Positions 23,806 through 33,077 of a stretch of 64,000 bases of DNA are shown in pieces; position 1 is the stretch's first letter; every line of letters starts with the position of its first letter. The translations under genes and the position numbers were made by a program. Under the pieces are notes generated by a model. It was not told where the DNA came from and did not search any database. It saw nothing but the letters and a program-made list of their open reading frames with translations. Source of the DNA: JAGXTF01 sp044224315 (GTDB taxonomy: Bacteria; Bacteroidota; Bacteroidia; NS11-12g; UBA955); assembly GCA_044224315.1 (NCBI GenBank), contig JBGAKR010000001.1, positions 124,001-188,000 on the forward strand, read 5' to 3'.

Positions 23806-24906
23806 ATGTATTTAAAGCGCACCTACGCAGCTGCCCTTGCAGCCTCTATTCTTCTCTTTGCCTGCAACCCTTCTGTAAATACCACCGAAGAAAAAAAAGA
23901 TTCTACCGCAACCCTGGCTCCCGGTAAATCTGAAAAGCACTTTAAAAACCTGAAACAGCTAACCTGGGGCGGCGACAATGCCGAAGCCTATTGGAGTTTT
24001 GATGGTAAAAGCATTACCTTCCAAAGCAATAATCCTGCATGGGGCCTGCAATGCGACCAGATTTTTACCGCCGCAGTGGATGCATTTAAGGACAGCACTT
24101 TCCGCCCTACACTCATCAGTACCGGCAACGGCCGCACCACCTGCAGCTACTTTTTGCCCGATAACCAGCATATTCTGTTTGCAAGCACACATAAAGGCGG
24201 AAAAGCCTGCCCCGCAGTGCCCGATCACAGCAAAGGCTACGTATGGCCCATTTATGATACCTACGATATTTATATATCTGACCTGAAAGGCAACATTACC
24301 GGCCAACTAACGGATGAAAAAGGATATGATGCAGAAGCAACCGTATCGCCCGATGGAAAAAGCATAGTTTTTACCAGCACCCGAAGCGGTGATCTGGAAT
24401 TATGGATTATGGACATCGATGGTAAAAACAAACGTCAGCTTACCCACGACCTGGGATATGATGGCGGTGCGTTTTTCTCGCCTGATAGCAAAAGTCTGGT
24501 TTTCCGTTCATCACGCCCCAAAACACCCGAAGAAATAAAGCATTATAAAGACCTGCTTGCTGCTGGCCTGGTAGAACCTACCGCCATGGAACTTTATACT
24601 ATCAATGCCGATGGCAGTGGCTTGAAACAAATAACCAAACTGGGCAAAGCCAACTGGGCGCCTTTCTATACCCACAATGGTCAAAAAATTATTTTCAGTT
24701 CTAACCACGCCTCTAAAAAAGGCTACGATTTTCAGTTATACATGGTTAATACCGATGGCAGTGGATTGGAGCAGATCACTACGGAGAGTGTATTTAACTC
24801 ATTCCCTATGTTTTCGCCTGATGGGAAATACCTCATTTTCTCAAGCAACCGCAACAACGGGGGCACACATGCCACCAACCTGTTTATTGCAGAATGGATT
24901 GACTAA
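23806..24906 (+). CDS. TolB/PD40 beta-propeller lipoprotein
   Basis: A 366-residue lipoprotein (SILLFACNP, Cys at about 20) made of WD40-like PD40 blades. Repeats with the S-P/F-D-G-K-x-I/L-x-F-x-S core are visible: SFDGKSITFQS, SPDGKSIVFTSTRSG, SPDSKSLVFRSSRP, HNGQKIIFSSN and SPDGKYLIFSSNRN. Each is followed by a strand with an LYT/LWIMD-type motif and a Q-L/I-T turn. The propeller resembles TolB, so a periplasmic or surface binding role is likely. It follows the HmuY lipoprotein by 44 bp with its own promoter candidate. No enzymatic motif is seen. Confidence 0.8.
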   Translation: MYLKRTYAAALAASILLFACNPSVNTTEEKKDSTATLAPGKSEKHFKNLKQLTWGGDNAEAYWSFDGKSITFQSNNPAWGLQCDQIFTAAVDAFKDSTFRPTLISTGNGRTTCSYFLPDNQHILFASTHKGGKACPAVPDHSKGYVWPIYDTYDIYISDLKGNITGQLTDEKGYDAEATVSPDGKSIVFTSTRSGDLELWIMDIDGKNKRQLTHDLGYDGGAFFSPDSKSLVFRSSRPKTPEEIKHYKDLLAAGLVEPTAMELYTINADGSGLKQITKLGKANWAPFYTHNGQKIIFSSNHASKKGYDFQLYMVNTDGSGLEQITTESVFNSFPMFSPDGKYLIFSSNRNNGGTHATNLFIAEWID

Positions 24907-24917
24907 ATTGCAGGCCC

Positions 24918-25622
24918 ATGCTGGTAAAATCGGAGGCCATACTTTTAAAAAAGACTCCCTACTCCGATAACTCTGCCATTCTGCACATTTTTACCCGTAG
25001 CCATGGGGTTCAGGCTTTTATCGTGCAAGGACTTCACGGGCGTTCGGGCAAGGCCGCTTTTTTACAACCCGGAAATTTACTGGAGTTGGTTTTCTATTTT
25101 CAGGCTAATAAAAATCTGAAACGGATCAAAGAGATGCAACTTTTAAGCGGTTTTCGGGGTTATGGGCAAGAACCTGTGAGATTACAGGTTTTGCTTTTCT
25201 GCACCGAGCTCAGCAGCAAATGCCTGCCCGATGAACAAGAAGATCCTGCCACTTTTGACTTTCTGAAAACCCAGTTTCTGGATTTGGCAGAAACAACGCA
25301 TTTAACCTGGTTTCCGCTGCAATTTCTAATCCACCTGGCCCAAATCTGCGGGCTTGGATTGCAATTACCCGAAGGCGATGCCGCAGAAATGCACCTGGAA
25401 ACTACTGGCACCCTTTTCAGGCATACTGGCCTTAATCCGCTGCAATACCTCGATAAAGAAGAAATTAGGGTTTGCCGGCACCTTCAAAATGCCCTCATCC
25501 CTGAAATGAATTTAAACGACCGCCGCTTACTTACCGAAAAATTATTGTACTATTTTAAAGTTCATTTATTCCCAGATTCGGATTTAAAAAGCTTCCCCAT
25601 TTTAATGGAAGTGTTGGGCTGA
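24918..25622 (+). CDS. recO: DNA repair protein RecO
   Basis: The 234-residue protein starts MLVKSEAILLKKTPYSDNSA, the usual RecO OB-fold, where the ILLKTxxYxD motif and following strands bind single-stranded DNA. A helical C-terminal domain follows (LQFLIHLAQICGLGLQLPE). Like other Bacteroidota RecO proteins it lacks the four-Cys zinc motif. RecO works with RecR to load RecA onto gapped DNA. The gene starts 11 bp after the PD40 gene and is likely on the same transcript. Confidence 0.87.
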   Translation: MLVKSEAILLKKTPYSDNSAILHIFTRSHGVQAFIVQGLHGRSGKAAFLQPGNLLELVFYFQANKNLKRIKEMQLLSGFRGYGQEPVRLQVLLFCTELSSKCLPDEQEDPATFDFLKTQFLDLAETTHLTWFPLQFLIHLAQICGLGLQLPEGDAAEMHLETTGTLFRHTGLNPLQYLDKEEIRVCRHLQNALIPEMNLNDRRLLTEKLLYYFKVHLFPDSDLKSFPILMEVLG

Positions 25623-25623
25623 A

Positions 25624-26355
25624 TTATTGGGCCAACGCTTTATCCAACCGGGCTTTTTGTGATGCATTAAAAATATATTTACTGCCCTCATACCACTTTG
25701 CCACATATTTAAATGCCTCGGTGGAGGGTTTATTTATTTTCAGAATTTGCAACATCATTTCCGTAAGCATTTCCACCCCTTCCACATTGGGTTTAATAAG
25801 CATTTCCATCATCAGTTTGTGCATTTGATACATGGCATTCTGATGCATAATAAATTTCTTTTTTTTCGCAGATTTTCGTATTAAAAAAGCCAAAACCCCA
25901 AATAATATAAATCCTGCAGCGAAGACTAGAAAATTAGCAGCCAAAACCCCTGCCAGTGCTGCAACAGACAATACTAAAAATATACCCGATAATGTAAGCA
26001 ATCCACCAAAAAGGGGTCCGGATAATTGCCGGTTTTTTTTATTTTTTTGAATGTATTTGTTAAATAATTCGAAGCGTTGTTTATACGTTGTATCCGCGCC
26101 GGCCGAAACAACTCTACCTGCAATTTTTATTGATTGGGAATTCTTAACAACGGCTTCGGTTTTTGAAACTGAATTTGGTTCATTTTGAAATTCTTTTATT
26201 GAAATAAAAGTAGCATTTTTCGTCACCGTTCCTGGTTGTTCTTTTGCGCTGAAACCCTTGCCCCAGTTGCCTCCGTAACTTATTGGTCGCGCCGATTTAT
26301 AACTTTTACAAGCTACCGCAACCATTAAAATTAAGGCGTAAATCCAAATGCGCAT
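25624..26355 (-). CDS. Uncharacterised lipoprotein with two membrane helices
   Basis: The 243-residue protein starts with a lipoprotein signal (LILMVAVAC, Cys at 16). After a polar stretch with a conserved-looking RVVSAG segment there are two hydrophobic helices (about 124-144 and 146-160) followed by a Lys-rich KKSAKKKKFI segment. The C-terminal part is amphipathic helical (MLIKPNVEGVEMLTEMML). This is unusual for a lipoprotein: the lipid anchor plus two helices suggests an inner-membrane position. I do not recognise the family. It converges with recO (1-bp gap) and lies 28 bp downstream of fbp. Confidence 0.55.
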   Translation of the reverse strand: MRIWIYALILMVAVACKSYKSARPISYGGNWGKGFSAKEQPGTVTKNATFISIKEFQNEPNSVSKTEAVVKNSQSIKIAGRVVSAGADTTYKQRFELFNKYIQKNKKNRQLSGPLFGGLLTLSGIFLVLSVAALAGVLAANFLVFAAGFILFGVLAFLIRKSAKKKKFIMHQNAMYQMHKLMMEMLIKPNVEGVEMLTEMMLQILKINKPSTEAFKYVAKWYEGSKYIFNASQKARLDKALAQ

Positions 26356-26383
26356 ACTTTTGCTTCCTGCGCCGTTTTATTTC

Positions 26384-27382
26384 TCAGGCAGGTTGACTTT
26401 GCAGCAAAGCTACAGCTTGTTTTACCATATTGGTGCTGCCAATAAACAGGGGCACACGCTGGTGTAGCTCGGTAGGAACTACTTCCATTACTCTTTGTTT
26501 ACCCGTTGAAGCCATTCCGCCTGCTTGTTCTACTATAAAGGCCATCGTATTGCACTCATACATCAGGCGCAGTTTTCCATTGGGCGTTTTTTCAGTGGGT
26601 GGGTAAATAAAAATTCCGCCTTTCAGCAGGTTGCGATGAAAATCGGCAATCAATGAACCGATATAACGCGCGCCATACGGACGATTGGTTTCTTTGTCTT
26701 TCTCCTTGCACCATGCAATATATTGCGATACACCGGCAGGGAAATCGGCAGAATTGCCTTCGTTAATACTAAATATTTTGCCATTTTCCGGAATGCGCAT
26801 ATTGGGGTGTGAAAGGCAAAACTCCTGCAATCCGTCATCCAGGGTAAATCCGTTTACACCATTGCCTGTGGTATACACAAGCATGGTGCTGCTGCCATAA
26901 ATAAAATAGCCTGCGGCCAACTGCTCAGTGCCGGTTTGCAAGCAGTCCTCTGTTACTGGAGGGCGAGAGGTATCTTTTCTTTTGAAAATAGAGAAAATAG
27001 TACCAATGCTGGCATTCACATCAATGTTTGAGCTGCCATCCAAAGGATCGATACTTATAATGTACTCGCATTTTTCACCACCGGGTACAAAATAGGCTGT
27101 ATCCTGCTCTTCGCTGATGATGGCACAAACCTCACCGCAACGACTCAGGGCTTGGATGAAAGTTTCATCGGCAATTACATCCAGTTTTTTCTGGTCTTCT
27201 CCCTGCACGTTGGTCGATCCCATTTCGCCCAGAATATCTACCAAACCGGCTTTGCGCACATCGCGGTTTACAATTTTAGCACCGAGCTCCATGGCCCTGA
27301 AAATGCGGCTGAATGCTCCGGTGGCACCTTGGTGCATGGCTTGCTGGTCTGCAATAAACTGGTCGAGGGTGGTTAATGACAT
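26384..27382 (-). CDS. fbp: Class I fructose-1,6-bisphosphatase
   Basis: A 332-residue FBPase of gluconeogenesis, hydrolysing fructose-1,6-bisphosphate. Metal and phosphate-site motifs are present: GAKIVNRDVRKAG, AIISEEQDTAYF, SIDPLDGSSNIDVNASIGTI (the signature), RYIGSLIADFHRNLLKGGIF and a C-terminal TGKQRVMEV. The length matches bacterial class I enzymes. The promoter element TAATTTTG at 27407-27414 lies 24 nt upstream. It is probably the first gene of a unit with the lipoprotein gene downstream. Confidence 0.95.
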   Translation of the reverse strand: MSLTTLDQFIADQQAMHQGATGAFSRIFRAMELGAKIVNRDVRKAGLVDILGEMGSTNVQGEDQKKLDVIADETFIQALSRCGEVCAIISEEQDTAYFVPGGEKCEYIISIDPLDGSSNIDVNASIGTIFSIFKRKDTSRPPVTEDCLQTGTEQLAAGYFIYGSSTMLVYTTGNGVNGFTLDDGLQEFCLSHPNMRIPENGKIFSINEGNSADFPAGVSQYIAWCKEKDKETNRPYGARYIGSLIADFHRNLLKGGIFIYPPTEKTPNGKLRLMYECNTMAFIVEQAGGMASTGKQRVMEVVPTELHQRVPLFIGSTNMVKQAVALLQSQPA

Positions 27383-27406
27383 AAGGTTTTATCGTTTTTG
27401 GGGCTG

Positions 27407-27414
27407 CAAAATTA
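27407..27414 (-). promoter_or_regulatory. Candidate -7 element of fbp
   Basis: The minus strand reads TAATTTTG followed by CAGCCCC; the same 15 bases occur upstream of rpsF. Confidence 0.5.
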
Positions 27415-27513
27415 AGAAATCTAAGCCGATATACCCGAAATGCAGCCCCAATCTGTGGTTTTTACCCATAAAACAGGCAATATGTATTTAATTTGCACCC
27501 TCAATTTTAAAGA

Positions 27514-28779
27514 ATGCGGATATTCAAATTTGGTGGTGCATCGGTAAAAGATGCTGCAGGTGTAAGAAATGTAGCGGGTATTTTAAACACATTCGCGGGC
27601 GAAAAAGTATTGGTTGTAATCAGTGCCATGGGTAAGATAACCAATAAGCTTGAAGACCTCGTACACAGCTATTTTCACAACACAGGCCAGGCCAAATTAA
27701 TACTGCAGGAGGTAAAAGATTTTCATTACAATATTCTCAAAGAGCTCGACGAGAATTCGAACATCAGCCTTTTTAACGATGTAGATAATCTGCTGCTGGA
27801 ACTGGAATGTATGATTGAGAATCCAAATAATCTTACCGATTATGATTTTGTGTACGATCAGATTGTATGCTTTGGCGAACTGCTAAGCACACGCATTGTA
27901 AGCAACTACCTCATTACCCTGCAAACCCGCAACCAGTGGATTGATGCACGCAACTTTATCATTACCAACAACCGTTACCGCGATGGAAAAGTAGATTGGG
28001 AAAAAACCGAGCACCTGATTGCCAATCGCCTAAAACCCTTGGCAGAAAAAAGCCTGGTAATAACACAAGGGTTTATTGGCCGCGACAGCTTAAATGCAAC
28101 CACAACCCTGGGGCGCGAGGGCAGTGACTACAGTGCCGCCATTTTTGCCTATAGCCTGCATGCCGAGTCCGTTACAATTTGGAAAGATGTGGCCGGGGTG
28201 ATGAATGCCGACCCTAAAAAATTCTCATTTGCAACCTTGCTGCCCACACTTAGCTATAACGATACGATAGAGCTGGCCTATTACGGCGCCTCTGTTATTC
28301 ACCCCAAAACCATGCAGCCCCTGAAAGCTCGCAATATTCCTTTGTATGTAAAATCGTTTATCAATACCGCCGACGAAGGAACTATGGTTTCTGGGCAATC
28401 GGCCGATTTGCAAACCCCTTGCTATATCCACAAAACCAACCAAATGATGCTGGAACTCAGCACCCGCGATTTTACCTTTATTGTGGAAGATACACTCAAG
28501 GAAATATTTACCATTCTGGCCGAACAAAAAGTGCGTTGCAACCTAATGCAGAATTCAGCCATCAGCTTCAGTTTTGTAGCCGACCATAATGAGGATCGCA
28601 TGGTGAAAATTACCGACATTTTCCGCAATCTCGGCTTGAATGTGAATGCCATTTCAGGTCTGGAAATGCTCACTGTTTACCACGGTGCCACCGCCCGGGT
28701 AGATGAAATTATTGCAGGTAAAAAGGTAGAAATGGAACAGCATATCGGTAATACTGTGCATTACGTGCTGGGCGCCTGA
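27514..28779 (+). CDS. Aspartate kinase
   Basis: A 421-residue monofunctional aspartokinase, the first step of the Lys/Thr/Met pathway. The N-terminal FKFGGASVKD, the catalytic region FIGRDSLNATTTLGREGSD and TIWKDVAGVMNADP are present. A C-terminal ACT-domain region (FTFIVEDTLKEIFTILAEQ and GLNVNAISGLEMLTVYHG) implies allosteric feedback. There is no fused homoserine dehydrogenase. It stands alone, diverging from fbp. Which amino acid inhibits it cannot be read from sequence. Confidence 0.93.
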   Translation: MRIFKFGGASVKDAAGVRNVAGILNTFAGEKVLVVISAMGKITNKLEDLVHSYFHNTGQAKLILQEVKDFHYNILKELDENSNISLFNDVDNLLLELECMIENPNNLTDYDFVYDQIVCFGELLSTRIVSNYLITLQTRNQWIDARNFIITNNRYRDGKVDWEKTEHLIANRLKPLAEKSLVITQGFIGRDSLNATTTLGREGSDYSAAIFAYSLHAESVTIWKDVAGVMNADPKKFSFATLLPTLSYNDTIELAYYGASVIHPKTMQPLKARNIPLYVKSFINTADEGTMVSGQSADLQTPCYIHKTNQMMLELSTRDFTFIVEDTLKEIFTILAEQKVRCNLMQNSAISFSFVADHNEDRMVKITDIFRNLGLNVNAISGLEMLTVYHGATARVDEIIAGKKVEMEQHIGNTVHYVLGA

Positions 28780-28781
28780 TT

Positions 28782-30305
28782 TTATTGCAACAACAGGGTA
28801 TTGCCCGGGGCAATGCTATCGTTTACCAACTTATTCCATTTTTTTAAATCCGCTACACTTACCCCAAACTTGCGCGAAATAGAATACAGCGTATCGCCCT
28901 GCTGAACCGTGTAAGTCCGCGGTGTTTCATTGGCTTTGATTTGCAAACCCGATACTTTTAATTCCATACCGGGTTTTAATACACTATTCTTTAAATTGTT
29001 CCAGGCCATAATGGAATCAACAGGCTGGTTGTATAATTTGGCAATGGAATACAGGGTTTCGCCCGCAATTACCGTATGGTATTTGGTAGATTTATCCAAC
29101 TGCGATTTGCTGGCAGAAGCCCGGGTGGTATCGGCACTGCTCGACTTCAAATTTTGCCTTAGTACCAGCAACTGGCCGGTTTTTAGGGTGCTGTTTTCAA
29201 GTTTATTCCATTTAATTAAATCCTCCACCAACAAACCATATTTCTGCGCAATGGCATATAGGGTTTCGCCGGGCTGAACCTCATGGTACTCTGCATTCAG
29301 GTTTACCTTGGGCTGGGGTTTCACCGGTGCCGGGTCTGCTGGTTTTGGCTTTACCGGATCGGGTTTTACCGGAGTTTCACCAGGCTGCATCAGCAGGGGT
29401 GTTTTGTCGTTTTTCTTTTGCAGGGTTAAAACCTCACCTGCTTTTACCTGCTGCCCGGGTTTCAGGTGATTTTTCTTGTAAAGGTGTTTAAGTTTTATGC
29501 CATATTGCTGCGAAATTTCGCGCATATCCTGCCCGGGTCCTACAATGGCGGTTTCTACACTACCCTTGCGGCGCTTGGGTTTCAGGTACACAATCTCACC
29601 CGGATCCAGGTTTTCGCCCCGTTTCAAATCATTGTATTTGTAAATCTGCCAGGTGCCCATATCATGCTCTTTGGCAATATCTGCAGGGGTTTGGCCGCTT
29701 TTTGCATACACTGCCAGCAGTCCATTTACCGCTACTGCCCTTTGGGCTGCCGTATCCTCTGATACGTAATCGGCCCCCAGCAATACCATAGAATCATACA
29801 TGCCCAAACGGTATTTTTGAATAATGCCAATTAATATGCTACCATAACTTGGATTCGTAGCATATCCCGCAGTACGCAGTCCTTCGGCCCAGGCTTTATA
29901 ATCAGTTACCGGTAAGGTAAACAATGTGGCATAGCGAGAGCTGCCAGCCAAGAACATACTATGATCGCGGTAGCTTTCAATCACCGATGGATACCCCCTG
30001 AAACACTCATTGGGCGCATCATCATCGGCCAGGCAAAATGTGCCTGTCCAGTTCTTTCTACACTTTATGCCAAAATGGTTGTTGCACTCGCGCGAAAGTT
30101 TGCTGTTTCCGCTGGCACTTTCCAAAATTCCCTGCCCCAAAGTAATGCTGGCCGGAATTTTATATACCTTCATCTCCTGCATGGCAGCATATTTGTATGC
30201 ATTGATGTATTCCTGCGTGCTCATAACCTGGGCATGCAAAAAAGTGAAACTGCAGACAACGCCAAACAGGCTCAATACCGTCTTGTATGTATTACTCCGG
30301 AACAT
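28782..30305 (-). CDS. Secreted glucosaminidase with LysM repeats
   Basis: From this ATG the protein has 507 residues with a signal peptide (ending FTFLHAQ). A GH73/FlgJ-type glucosaminidase domain covers about residues 30-170, with catalytic-type Glu in LGQGILESASGNSKL and NNHFGIKC. The C-terminal half holds LysM peptidoglycan-binding repeats: three clear ones (HEVQPGETLYAIAQKYG, HTVIAGETLYSIAKLYN, TYTVQQGDTLYSISRKFG) and two degenerate ones before a Pro/Lys-rich linker. It likely cleaves peptidoglycan during growth or division. The frame continues 14 codons upstream, but that would overlap the divergent gene at 30335; MFRSNTYKTV at 30305 gives a proper signal peptide. Confidence 0.87.
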   Translation of the reverse strand: MFRSNTYKTVLSLFGVVCSFTFLHAQVMSTQEYINAYKYAAMQEMKVYKIPASITLGQGILESASGNSKLSRECNNHFGIKCRKNWTGTFCLADDDAPNECFRGYPSVIESYRDHSMFLAGSSRYATLFTLPVTDYKAWAEGLRTAGYATNPSYGSILIGIIQKYRLGMYDSMVLLGADYVSEDTAAQRAVAVNGLLAVYAKSGQTPADIAKEHDMGTWQIYKYNDLKRGENLDPGEIVYLKPKRRKGSVETAIVGPGQDMREISQQYGIKLKHLYKKNHLKPGQQVKAGEVLTLQKKNDKTPLLMQPGETPVKPDPVKPKPADPAPVKPQPKVNLNAEYHEVQPGETLYAIAQKYGLLVEDLIKWNKLENSTLKTGQLLVLRQNLKSSSADTTRASASKSQLDKSTKYHTVIAGETLYSIAKLYNQPVDSIMAWNNLKNSVLKPGMELKVSGLQIKANETPRTYTVQQGDTLYSISRKFGVSVADLKKWNKLVNDSIAPGNTLLLQ

Positions 30306-30334
30306 AAAGAACAACAAACCTATATACATAACGA

Positions 30335-30874
30335 ATGAAATATACATTCCATTTTTTCACAGCCTGTGCTTTTACCACTCTATTTCTGTTTGGATCTTCC
30401 CAAAAAGCCAAAGCCCAGAATTCAAATCCACTGAATTTTGAAGTAACTTTCAGCAAGAATGACGTGGATTTGGGCGACACAGTAGAGGTGATATTCAAAG
30501 CCCAAGTTCCCAAAGGATGGCATGTATATGGGGTAAAAAGTGACTGCCCGGCCGATGATGGTCCGCTGCGAGCCGAAATTACCCTGGACTCTAGCAGTTT
30601 TAAAATACTGGGGCCTGTTACCGAAGTAGGCGGCCATGCAGTAAAGGACGATGAGGTATGGAAATGCACCACCACCGAGTTTAGTGGGGAATGCGAATTC
30701 AGGGTTAAAATACTGGTTACCGGGTCTTTTGGTGGGCTCACTGCCCATTTTTACGGGCAAAAATGCAGCGATGCGGATGGCATGTGCCTGATGGTGAAAG
30801 AAGTAATTTCCATTCCATTGAAAGTCACCCATTCACGCCCTTTTAATCCCGCACAACCGCCGATAAAAAAATAA
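30335..30874 (+). CDS. Stand-alone DsbD alpha-domain (DsbC-interacting) protein
   Basis: A 179-residue periplasmic protein with a signal peptide (about 1-27, ending KAKAQ) and a single immunoglobulin-like domain equal to the N-terminal alpha domain of DsbD. Features shared with the next gene are LGDTVEVIFKAQVPKGWHVYG and FYGQKCSDADGMC. The redox pair is Cys144 and Cys151, six residues apart, compared with five in E. coli DsbD. In DsbD this domain passes electrons from the membrane domain to periplasmic partners. It precedes dsbD by about 70 bp and probably acts as an extra electron-accepting module. Confidence 0.75.
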   Translation: MKYTFHFFTACAFTTLFLFGSSQKAKAQNSNPLNFEVTFSKNDVDLGDTVEVIFKAQVPKGWHVYGVKSDCPADDGPLRAEITLDSSSFKILGPVTEVGGHAVKDDEVWKCTTTEFSGECEFRVKILVTGSFGGLTAHFYGQKCSDADGMCLMVKEVISIPLKVTHSRPFNPAQPPIKK

Positions 30875-30947
30875 ATCTGTTTTTGACCCAACTTAAACGG
30901 ATTTACCATAATAATTTGAGGATTTAATGCGATTTTTGCCGTTACGG

Positions 30948-33077
30948 ATGAAGAAATTTCTGCTTTTACTGGCATCTGCATTGCTGATTTCCGGCAGTTA
31001 CGCGCTGGATGTACCTAAATCCATAATTCTCACAGCTTCCAAAACCGATATAAAACAGGGAGATATTATTGAATTAACCCTGACCATTGTGCCCATGGAT
31101 CATTTCCATGTATATGGGCTCAAAACCACCTGCCCTGTGGATGTGGGACAACCTACCGCCGAAATTTCATTCTCAGGCCAGAATATTGAGATGGTAGGTA
31201 AACCCTATGCAGTGGGTTTCGAAATGCGCAAAGATGACTTGGCCGAATTCGACAAAATCGATTGTCAGGTAGCGGTATTTCCAGTAAACGGCGTTTTTAA
31301 ACAGAGGATAAAAATTCTGGGAAAACCCTCCAATATCAGTTGCAATTTCTTAGGCCAGATGTGCAGCGATGAAAGATGTGTTCGCATACTTAAACCAGAT
31401 ATTAAACTTCAATCGGTTCTCAATTTTTCTGGTGAGTCCACCCCCACCGAAACTGAACCTTTAGTGGATACCAGCAGTTCTCAACCCACAAAAGATACCC
31501 AGGCCCAGGTTGTTCCTTCGAAAAACGGAGGTACCCCATCATATAAAGCAGCCTCCCAGGCAGAAGTGGGCAAATGCAGCCAACTTACATACAATGGCTC
31601 ACTGGGCGAAAAGGCCGAACAAAAAGACCGCGGACTTTGGATTGTATTCTGGCTTGCACTAAGTTCGGGTTTAATTGCATTGCTTACCCCATGCGTATTC
31701 CCCATGATTCCCATGACGGTGAGCTTTTTTATCAAAAATAAGGACCGTAAAAAAGCATTGCGTGATGGATTGGTTTTCGCATTGTCCATCATCGTCATCT
31801 ATGTGATACTCGGCACGCTTGTAGCCTTTACATTTGGTGCCAGTGCTGCAAACTTTTTCAGTACCCATTGGTTACCCAATATTTTCTTCTTTCTCATTTT
31901 TGTGGTTTTTGCCGCAAGTTTTTTTGGTGCTTTTGAAATTGTACTGCCCAGCAGTTGGGTAAATGCAATGGATAAACGCGCCGACAGAGGTGGATTTACA
32001 GGCCCTATTTTTATGGCCTTTACCATTGCCCTGGTTTCATTTAGCTGTACAGGGCCCATTGTGGGAACCGTATTGGTAGAATCGGCCAAAGGAGGAATTG
32101 TGATGCCAATAATTGCCATGTTAGGCTTTTCGCTGGCATTTGCCCTTCCTTTCGGTTTACTCGTAATCTTCCCAAGCTACCTCAGCAGCTTGCCCAAAAG
32201 CGGGGGTTGGTTAAACTCTGTGAAAGTAGTGCTGGGCTTTATAGAATTGGCATTTGCCCTAAAATTTTTAAGCACCGCCGACCAAACCTACCACTGGCAT
32301 ATTTTAGACCGGGAGGTTTACCTGGCCTTGTGGATTGTGATTTTTGCCCTGCTGGGTGTATATTTATTAGGTAAAATCAAGTTTGCCCATGATAGCGACC
32401 TCCCGTATCTGGGTTTTGGACGTCTGGTACTTGCCATTTTTACCTTCAGTTTTGTGATTTATATGTTACCCGGCATGTGGGGTGCCCCTCTTAAATTTTT
32501 GGCAGGTTACATGCCTCCCATGTCTACCCAGGATTTTGATATGAATCGCATTGTTTTGGATGCCAATGGTAAGGCGCCCGTTACATGCGGTGAAGCTAAA
32601 TACTCCGAAGCTTTGCACATGCCCCATGGACTCAAAGGGTATTTCGATTATGAGCAAGCCCTGGCATGCGCCAAGGAACAAAATAAACCGGTATTTATTG
32701 ACTTTACCGGGCATGGATGTGTGAACTGCCGCCGCATGGAAGAAAAAGTATGGAGTGACCCTACTGTGCTTCAAATACTTAAAAACGACTATGTTGTAGT
32801 TTCACTCTATGTAGACGACAAACAATTAAAATTACCCGAGTCTGAGCACTTTCTGGGTAAAAGCAGCGGAAGCAAAATTACTATGCTGGGCGATAAAAAT
32901 TCCGAAATACAGGCCTGCTATTTTAATAGCAACAGCCAGCCCATGTATGTGCTGATGAATAGTGATCAAATCCTTCTGCAAAACCCGGGCAGCGCGCAAA
33001 CCTTCGACTACCAGCCTGTGAAATTTGCCGAGTTTCTCAGAAACGGACTTAAGGAATTTAAAAACTTTAAAAAATGA
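30948..33077 (+). CDS. dsbD: Thiol:disulfide interchange protein DsbD
   Basis: From this ATG it has 709 residues: signal peptide (1-19), alpha domain (about 20-165) with Cys139-x4-Cys144, a Ser/Thr-rich linker, eight transmembrane helices with the redox Cys249 (LLTPCVFPMIP) and Cys367 (FSCTGPIVG), and a thioredoxin-like gamma domain with Cys591-V-N-Cys594. It carries electrons from cytoplasmic thioredoxin to periplasmic thiol proteins, including cytochrome c maturation and isomerases. The TlpA-type lipoprotein at 50 kb is a possible client. The frame extends to 30927, but MKKFLLLLASALL is a standard signal start. The gmhA start overlaps its stop. Confidence 0.93.
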   Translation: MKKFLLLLASALLISGSYALDVPKSIILTASKTDIKQGDIIELTLTIVPMDHFHVYGLKTTCPVDVGQPTAEISFSGQNIEMVGKPYAVGFEMRKDDLAEFDKIDCQVAVFPVNGVFKQRIKILGKPSNISCNFLGQMCSDERCVRILKPDIKLQSVLNFSGESTPTETEPLVDTSSSQPTKDTQAQVVPSKNGGTPSYKAASQAEVGKCSQLTYNGSLGEKAEQKDRGLWIVFWLALSSGLIALLTPCVFPMIPMTVSFFIKNKDRKKALRDGLVFALSIIVIYVILGTLVAFTFGASAANFFSTHWLPNIFFFLIFVVFAASFFGAFEIVLPSSWVNAMDKRADRGGFTGPIFMAFTIALVSFSCTGPIVGTVLVESAKGGIVMPIIAMLGFSLAFALPFGLLVIFPSYLSSLPKSGGWLNSVKVVLGFIELAFALKFLSTADQTYHWHILDREVYLALWIVIFALLGVYLLGKIKFAHDSDLPYLGFGRLVLAIFTFSFVIYMLPGMWGAPLKFLAGYMPPMSTQDFDMNRIVLDANGKAPVTCGEAKYSEALHMPHGLKGYFDYEQALACAKEQNKPVFIDFTGHGCVNCRRMEEKVWSDPTVLQILKNDYVVVSLYVDDKQLKLPESEHFLGKSSGSKITMLGDKNSEIQACYFNSNSQPMYVLMNSDQILLQNPGSAQTFDYQPVKFAEFLRNGLKEFKNFKK

